From Henckelia pumila (taxonomy: Eukaryota; Streptophyta; Magnoliopsida; Lamiales; Gesneriaceae): a DNA stretch of 64,000 nucleotides. The DNA is taken from the NCBI RefSeq assembly GCF_033568475.1, contig NC_133122.1, positions 181,741,449 to 181,805,448 on the forward strand. Direction: 5' to 3'. The notes beneath the pieces were generated by a model. That model had not been told where the DNA came from, searched no databases, and saw only the letters and a list, made by a program, of their open reading frames with translations. Position numbers and translations under genes: made by a program. Positions within the stretch are counted from its first letter, which is position 1, and the number at the start of each line of letters is the position of its first letter. Positions 58,414 to 64,000 of the stretch are shown piece by piece.

Positions 58414-59160
58414 CAAGACGGGTTGCACTACCAACTACAGTCTTCAGTTAAATATACAAGAGAAAAGTTTAGTCGCAAGGCAACATTCAACCTGAAAAAT
58501 GTGAAGACTAACGGTTCAAGAGGAGGAAAATAAACCCCCGTCGTTTTCTTACTTTTCATTCATACCAGTTTTCTTAAAATCCAAAAGATATATACCTCAA
58601 GTTTAAAGATCAATCCTTTTCCACATAAATTAGCAGTATTTGAGCGCGATAAAATGGAAACGTGTGATACCCAACCAAAGAATTCGGATTTCACTGAATG
58701 ATGCGTCAAATTAAACCAGTGAGAGAATAAATAAATCAGTAATAAGCATTTTTCATATACAATGAAAATAAGCAACAAGATCCAAAATTTACACATGACA
58801 GATTCGTCATCACCCAAATCAGAACACAAAACAATCGCCACATCACAGATCGCATCATATCCAACCCATTACTACCCGGCACACTTGTACTACTAAGTGA
58901 GAAATAGACTTTCCGAATCTTTCCTAAAAACCATTAAAAAACACAACCTGCGCTATCCACACCAACCTCATGGGAAATTCAAAGAAAGAAAATTTCGAAA
59001 ATCCAGAGATCGGACGGGAGATGGCAGAGTCAGATCACAAGCACATCTGATTTACATGGGCCCCACACAAGTCTTCCCCAAAACCCTCTGCATATCTCCC
59101 TCCACATAGCTGTATCTCCACCGTCTCCGGCCCTCCGCCACTGCAGTTCGATCACGATAA
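58414..59160 (-). promoter_or_regulatory. 5' UTR and promoter region of the TLP gene
   Basis: An acceptor-like CTGTAG (about 58435-58440 on the - strand) just upstream of the ATG suggests a leader intron, as is usual in TLP genes. A GC-richer segment near 58990-59150 may be the first non-coding exon. 59161-59560 is AT-rich and includes a short direct repeat (GTATTAACAGTCATTT, about 59227 and 59259) but no gene. Confidence 0.45.
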
Positions 59161-59669
59161 AAGTGCAGAATTATAGCTCTTACTTGATAAAGCTTTTGAA
59201 GGAATAAGATCCAATGGTTTGGTTTTTGTATTAACAGTCATTTTTTTTTTTAGAAAATGTATTAACAGTCATTTCACAAATATATGAATAAATATATTAA
59301 ATGAAAAAATTGTAGAAGATATTTTAAAATTTCTTTTTAAAAAATGTTCTTTATGGATTCAAAGAATAAATAAGATATGTTTTTTTAGGGAATAATTATT
59401 TAATACGTCCCTATAATTTTTTTATTTTCCCAAAAATATACTAACACTTTATTCGTTATCACTTACATCCCTCTTTTAACAAAATGTTTTCCTAATATGT
59501 CATCTAAACTAAAAAATTTCTATACTACCCTTTTTACTAAAAAAATACTTAATATTTCTCAATGGCTCAACAAAATGGTATCAAAGCCTAGTTAATGTTT
59601 ATTCAGACTTTATATTATTCATTTAATCATATTTTTCTTTGTTGAGGAAAAGATTTTTCAACAAATCAT

Positions 59670-60109
59670 GTATTCAGACGAAAGTTTGAATCAGGAAATA
59701 GATTCCCCATCAAATACAAGGCCCTGTGCGAACTCTAAAAGGATCAAGAAATATGTTTAACTCCAAATTTTTAGAGATTACACCAGATTTCTAAGCTCTT
59801 CGAAGATCTTAGAGAAATCCAAAAGACGGTACAATATTACAGCAATCAGCTGTATGATATACCTCGACAAATTGAAAAAATCCTTAAAAAACAAGAAGAA
59901 ATTCTTGTAAATCTAAAGGATCTTCAAATAAAAATCCAGAATCTAGAACAAACATCTAGTTCTAGTAAAAGTGGACGGTTACCACTTCATTTGGTACCGA
60001 ACCTTTGTTACATCAGAAAGGTAAAACCAAAATGGTACAAAAACCTTTAACTGATGAAGAAATGATAATTAATCTCATAAAAGCAGTATCAGAGAAAAAT
60101 AATATCTGA
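59670..60109 (+). pseudogene. EPRV first ORF (coiled-coil protein), with stops
   Basis: A short frame from ATG 59670 stops near 59760. A later frame encodes a helical, heptad-rich segment (REIQKTVQYYSNQLYD, IEKILKKQEEILVNLKDL) and a third ends EEMIINLIKAVSEKNNI. The last stop overlaps the next ATG as TGATG (60107-60111). Coiled-coil proteins at this position in caulimovirids are usually virion-associated; function here is inferred by position only. Confidence 0.5.
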
Positions 60110-61496
60110 TGACTACTTTAAAAAGATTAAATATTGAGGATCTACAAGACCTTGCCGATTCATTTGCAAATCTAAAGGAAGTAGATCTAAAGATGAATTT
60201 CCCTGAAGGTGAGCAACCTACGGGGAACCCGCCAAGATATGTGGTTAAAACAGAAGAACCACATAGTAAATTTCAGGTTGGAGAAAATTCTCATCTAGCA
60301 GGAACAAGGACAAGAAGGAGTAAAATCTCACTCCATAAAACTTCTTATGGAAAAACTGTTTTAGATCCGATACATCCTTATGGGGTTATATTAAACCTTG
60401 ATGTACTGGACTTCAAAAACAGAGGAGATCTCATAGATGATTGGACATCAGCTATGAGAATCGCAGCGGGAACATTAGATCTTAATAAAGAAGGTTTCAT
60501 TAAACTTCTAGAAATGAGTCTAATGGGATCTGTTAAGATAGCTTGGGAAATGACCATGCCAGAGGCTAAAGAATCAGTCTTGGCAGGATAATCCCTAAGC
60601 GAGATTGGAGGAAGAATGACTACCCTATTTAAAGCACAATTTATAGGGGTAGACTATTTCAATAATCAAGATACAAATAAAAAGAGAAGATATACTCAAG
60701 CTCTGTATAGTCTCGAATTGCATGATATCTGTTTAGTTAATGAATACATTATGTTATTCACTAAATACAAATGGAGTTCAGGAATAGAGGAAAATGTAGC
60801 TATTCAGCTATTTTTTGCAAAAATGTCAAGCCCCTGGAGAGAAATGCTGATAAAAGAATACGTTCAGGAAATTCGGATACATTGGCAAGACGTTCCTCTT
60901 TTCTGAAATAAAAATTGGCAGAATGGTACCACATGACAGCATTACAGAAGAACTACAAAAGGATAAGGGGTATAGATAAACGTACTCCTTTATGTTGTAG
61001 AGAAAATGATCTCCCAACAATCAATGGAAACATGTCATATGGATTTAAAAGAAAGAAATTCAGAAATAATTCCTAAACGAACGAGAAGTTCTTGGAAACC
61101 AAGAACAGTTTGGTCCAAACAAAAGACTAGCTCGTACAGATCAGGGAAAAGAAGTGGACCTACAAGAACATCCCCAACAACTTGTTCATCGCAAAGCAGG
61201 GGAAGAATACCATCCAGAGAACTTTTGAAAGAACTCATACGAGAGCAAGTGAAAGTTTTAAATACTGCAACTGTTGGACATACAGAGCAAGGGGACATAT
61301 TTCGACAAATTGTCCAAAAAATGAGAAGAAAGAAGTCAAACTCTTTGAAGCAACACCAGATATGGATGATGCGATCTTCTTTCAAGACCTTTTCCAAGTG
61401 TATCAGTTTGAGAATATACCCTCAGACGAAAGTATATATGAGGAAGAAACACTATGTAGTCAAGATGAATCTGATGATGAATCAGAATCAGACTAA
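60109..61496 (+). pseudogene. EPRV coat-protein region with zinc knuckle, broken
   Basis: Starts at ATG 60109 and stays in frame to a TAA at 60589-60591. It resumes in the same frame to 60906 (LFFAKMSSPWREMLIKEYV). The remainder lies in other frames and ends at 61494-61496. The C-terminal part has a knuckle YCNCWTYRARGHISTNC, where the third metal-binding position is Tyr (TAC) instead of Cys, followed by an acidic tail (SQDESDDESESD). Capsid proteins of this family package the DNA/pregenomic RNA. At least two breaks exclude function. Confidence 0.72.
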
Positions 61497-61555
61497 AGAA
61501 GAGGTGTTTCAACACGAAACACATAAAAGTTTGACTGGGTTTTTTTAGTCAAACT

Positions 61556-62838
61556 ACTATATCTCATAATATGATCCAAAGGATTATGAGAGAAAATCAT
61601 ACTCTACAAAAGTATCAAGAATTTTCGGCTCGACAAGTGGAAAGAGTCTTAGGAAATCTGGGGCTAAGACAAAGAAGACACAATCTGATTTATAAGGTAT
61701 CCTGAAGGAAAATGACGATCCCTGTGGAATTAACTAGTAATTAGATTGAGATGCAATTGATTCCTTTTGAAGAAATAAGAGAAGAATTGAAATATTCAAG
61801 ATGTTGTTCTGGGTACTATCTCAGGAAATCTATATGCAGGAAAAATAGTAGGGGTTATTTATCCAAGAATAGCCTACAATTTAGCTGACAGAGACTTTAG
61901 TCGAGCCTTGCCGTTGCATCAAAACTTCAAGGAAAAAAGATTAATGAAGGAAGGTAATAGGCCATATTCTATTACATATCAAATTTCATATGCTCTTTAT
62001 AATATTCATCATTATGAATTATTTATTAGAAATGATTTTATAGAAATTCCAAAGATTTTTGGAAAGGTTGCTCAAGAAATCTACCTAGAAAGAATCGAGT
62101 TTCCTTTAATTCAGGAAACAAACATTTAAATTCAAGACAAACCAGTTCTTTACAGGGAACATAAAATAGAACCCATAAGGTTATCTTTCCAGGGTAACCG
62201 AATGACAAGTCGAAGATGGAAAAAATCTCCTATTCAGGAAATTCCACCAGAAGAAAAAGATTTTTCTATAATAGGAAAGCTTAGATCTCCAGAAGGATGG
62301 AAAGAAGTAAAAATAGTATTCAAAATTACAAGTCATCGGAACCAATTCCCTTGTAATTCGATTTACTATTTAGAACAACAGGAAAAAAGTACTTAAAAAT
62401 GAGTGATAAATATTGGAGAATTGGAAGTTCAAATCTACGAAATTCTAGGAAAATAAATAGATCAGCTCATTCTTGGCCCTTGAGGACCATAAACCATGGA
62501 AACGCTTTGAAAGAGGAATAGAGTTTATGGCAAAAGAAAAAACTTGGAGAATTCAATAAAAATTTTACAATATGGAAAATCAAGAGAATTGAGTAAGGGA
62601 TAATCACCTAACCAAATTTGAAAACTCTGTTCACAAACAGAGAAAGAAACAACTCTTGAAGTTAGTAAATCATGAGCATGACTTACTAGAACTCATTGAA
62701 GAAGTAGAGAAAAGCAACCATACTCTACCTACTGAAGCCTTAGAAAAATTAAGGCAGAATAGTCTTAATCGGATTACTGAGTTACAACACAACTTATTAA
62801 AAATGGCAGGGCCAATTATTAATCCCTTTAAAAAATGA
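61556..62838 (+). pseudogene. EPRV movement-protein region (30K type), broken
   Basis: Fragments in changing frames: GNLYAGKIVGVIYPRIAYNL (about 61825-61885), then ITYQISYALYNIHHYELFI and IEIPKIFGKVAQEIYLER (61960-62100). A C-terminal helical piece (LEKLRQNSLNRITELQHN) ends at TGA 62836-62838. The stop overlaps the next start as ATGA (62835-62838). Such proteins move virions or nucleic acid through plasmodesmata. Assignment rests on the core segment and gene order. Confidence 0.6.
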
Positions 62839-63276
62839 CAACAAGTCCTTTCTCCATATACATTCCAATAGGGATGTTGTATGAACAATATAAGGCTGAA
62901 TACTTTGCAGCCTATATTGATTCAGGAGCAGGAATTTGTACAGCAAAAAGAGGATCTTCCCTATAGATTGTGAAGAAGAATTGCCAAAAATTGCAGGACG
63001 AGATTTCTCAAAAAGAATTCTAATTCTTTGCAAAGGAATAAACAAGCAGAGATCCTTATGGGAGGTGCATGTCAAACTCCTTGGTACAAGGTAAAGACAC
63101 CACCAATATATTTCCATGATACAGGAGCCGATATCTTGTTGAGAAATAACTTTTTACAAATGTTTAAAAAGTACACAAAAGATAACGAGTCAAGACGACT
63201 TATGTTCACTACTATTTGTGATCATAAGATTATCTTTCAACGACTCAAGGTGTCCTTTATCGACAAATGCCGATAA
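62835..63276 (+). pseudogene. EPRV aspartic protease region, frameshifted
   Basis: ATG 62835 opens a frame with the protease active-site triplet in YIDSGAGICTAKR (about 62910-62950). The frame shifts near 62960, and another shift leads to FHDTGADILLRNNF (near 63115). The protease would process the polyprotein. It reaches the next ATG at a TAATG junction (63274-63278). Confidence 0.65.
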
Positions 63277-64000
63277 TGTTCCGCAGCCAGCGTGGTGATA
63301 GAGGACAACTTTTTCACCCAAAGATGAAAGATTCCAGGAGATTTGGAGAAACTATGTTGAAAATAAAGAGAGAACAAGAACTCCAAATAGAGGATATGGA
63401 TCTTCTCAAGGTAACTCTAACCCATAGAGATATAGAGTTGGAGAATAAGATATCCCTTGAAGATGTAAAAAAAAAGCTCAAAGAAAGTTATAATGAGCAT
63501 CCATTGACATGGTGGGATAGAAATCAACTCAAAGACAGCCTTACTTTAAAGGAAGGCAAAGAATATGAGTTTGTTAGATATAAGCCTATCCCAATAAACG
63601 TAACAGATCAAAGGGATATGAGAGTGATTATCAAGGAACACTTAGACCTTGGTCTAATCAAAGAAGGAGTGTCACCATATAGTAGTCCAGGTTTTCTGAT
63701 CAGAAATCATGGTGAGATAAAAAGAGAAAAACTCAGGTTGATTACTAATTACCAAGAAATTAATAAAATCCTGGAGTTTGATGGGTACTTCATACCCAAC
63801 AAAGAACACCTAATAAGTTGTGTAAGAAATGATAAAGTGTTCTCAAAATTTGACTGTAAGTCTGGATTTTACCAGATTCGGATGGAAGAAGACAGTAAAA
63901 AATTCACAGTCTTCTCTACACAACAAGGACATTCTATCTGGGAGGTTATGCCTATGGGATTGACTAATGTACCCCAAATATTTCAAAGAAAAATGGATAA
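63276..64000 (+). CDS. EPRV reverse transcriptase, open to the window end (partial)
   Basis: From ATG 63276 the frame is open for the remaining 725 bases. It contains the N-terminal RT motifs SPYSSPGFLIRNHGEIKREK, SKFDCKSGFYQIRMEEDSKK and VMPMGLTNVPQIFQRKMD. The catalytic YxDD block and RNase H should follow outside the window. In contrast to the upstream genes no lesion is visible in this part. It resembles caulimovirid RT more than LTR-retrotransposon RT. Confidence 0.85.
   Translation, partial: MFRSQRGDRGQLFHPKMKDSRRFGETMLKIKREQELQIEDMDLLKVTLTHRDIELENKISLEDVKKKLKESYNEHPLTWWDRNQLKDSLTLKEGKEYEFVRYKPIPINVTDQRDMRVIIKEHLDLGLIKEGVSPYSSPGFLIRNHGEIKREKLRLITNYQEINKILEFDGYFIPNKEHLISCVRNDKVFSKFDCKSGFYQIRMEEDSKKFTVFSTQQGHSIWEVMPMGLTNVPQIFQRKMD

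Larger units (their letters stand above)
59576..64000 (+). mobile_element. Endogenous pararetrovirus (Caulimoviridae), decayed, runs off the window
   Basis: A Met-tRNA-type primer site (TGGTATCAAAGCC, 59576-59588) is followed by a coiled-coil ORF, a coat-protein region with a zinc knuckle, a 30K-type movement protein, an aspartic protease and a reverse transcriptase truncated by the window edge. Coat protein before movement protein is the order known in cavemo- and solendoviruses, so I place it nearest those genera, with low certainty. Nonsense codons and frameshifts occur in the first ORF, coat protein, movement protein and protease, so this is a fossil copy. No LTRs or integrase are present, as expected. 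The true left boundary could be somewhat upstream. Confidence 0.85.

Noticed and set aside
1-64000. CRISPR arrays, bacterial operons, rRNA genes or organelle inserts
   Set aside because: None of the repeats has spacer structure, and no rRNA or plastid/mitochondrial gene sequence was recognised.

Overview
This 64 kb window is nuclear DNA of a flowering plant, almost certainly a eudicot. It has spliced GT-AG genes, a nuclear tRNA-Asn(GTT), plant-specific gene families (TLP F-box, bHLH subfamily XII, FAR1/MULE, KNOX and NLR pieces) and nested LTR retrotransposons with Met-tRNA primer sites. A Lamiales source (Gesneriaceae-like) is only a weak guess from the look of the repeats. No bacterial, organellar or CRISPR features were seen.

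Layout. (1) 1-31.6 kb is a nested retrotransposon block. The oldest piece is a + strand Ty3/gypsy element (here G2). A SIRE/Maximus-like Ty1/copia element on the - strand (C1) sits upstream of its protease, and a 2.2 kb solo LTR (family G3, TSD TATAT) lies between its protease and RT. C1 was itself hit by a Tekay-like chromovirus on the - strand (G1, 5845-13096, TSD CTTTC), and a second G3 LTR interrupts the C1 3' LTR at the left edge. A broken + strand copia element (C2) follows. Its RT is interrupted by a gag-only element with an Asp-tRNA-type primer site (TR-GAG-like, 26243-31058), and a deletion has removed the rest of RT together with the end of the right LTR. (2) 31.6-34.25 kb is AT-rich, with a small Helitron, a MITE, microsatellites and degenerate tandem repeats. 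(3) 34.25-47.2 kb looks like a Mutator-related composite. A Ulp1-like C48 protease gene (+) and a FAR1/MULE transposase gene (-) converge, accompanied by an NLR exon fragment, a class-I KNOX first-exon fragment, motif-rich tandem arrays and a 44-bp direct repeat containing a perfect hairpin. (4) 48.6-59.2 kb is the host gene island: tRNA-Asn, a CIB/BEE-type bHLH gene (6 exons), APC10 (5 exons) and a tubby-like F-box gene (- strand, 4 exons). All three protein genes have coherent, in-phase exon models. (5) 59.57-64 kb is a decayed endogenous pararetrovirus (Caulimoviridae) in the order coiled-coil ORF, coat protein, movement protein, protease, RT, running off the window.

The most interesting signals are two. 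First, four LTR families carry short CpG-rich quasi-palindromic repeat clusters just 5' of the TATA box, a fifth carries one without a convincing TATA box, and C1 has a second copy of this layout in front of its extra ORF. Second, the FAR1/ULP composite has an open Ulp1 frame that has lost its catalytic cysteine, and it sits beside captured KNOX and NLR pieces. Coordinates and exon models were worked out by eye; family names rest on motif recognition, not on database searches.
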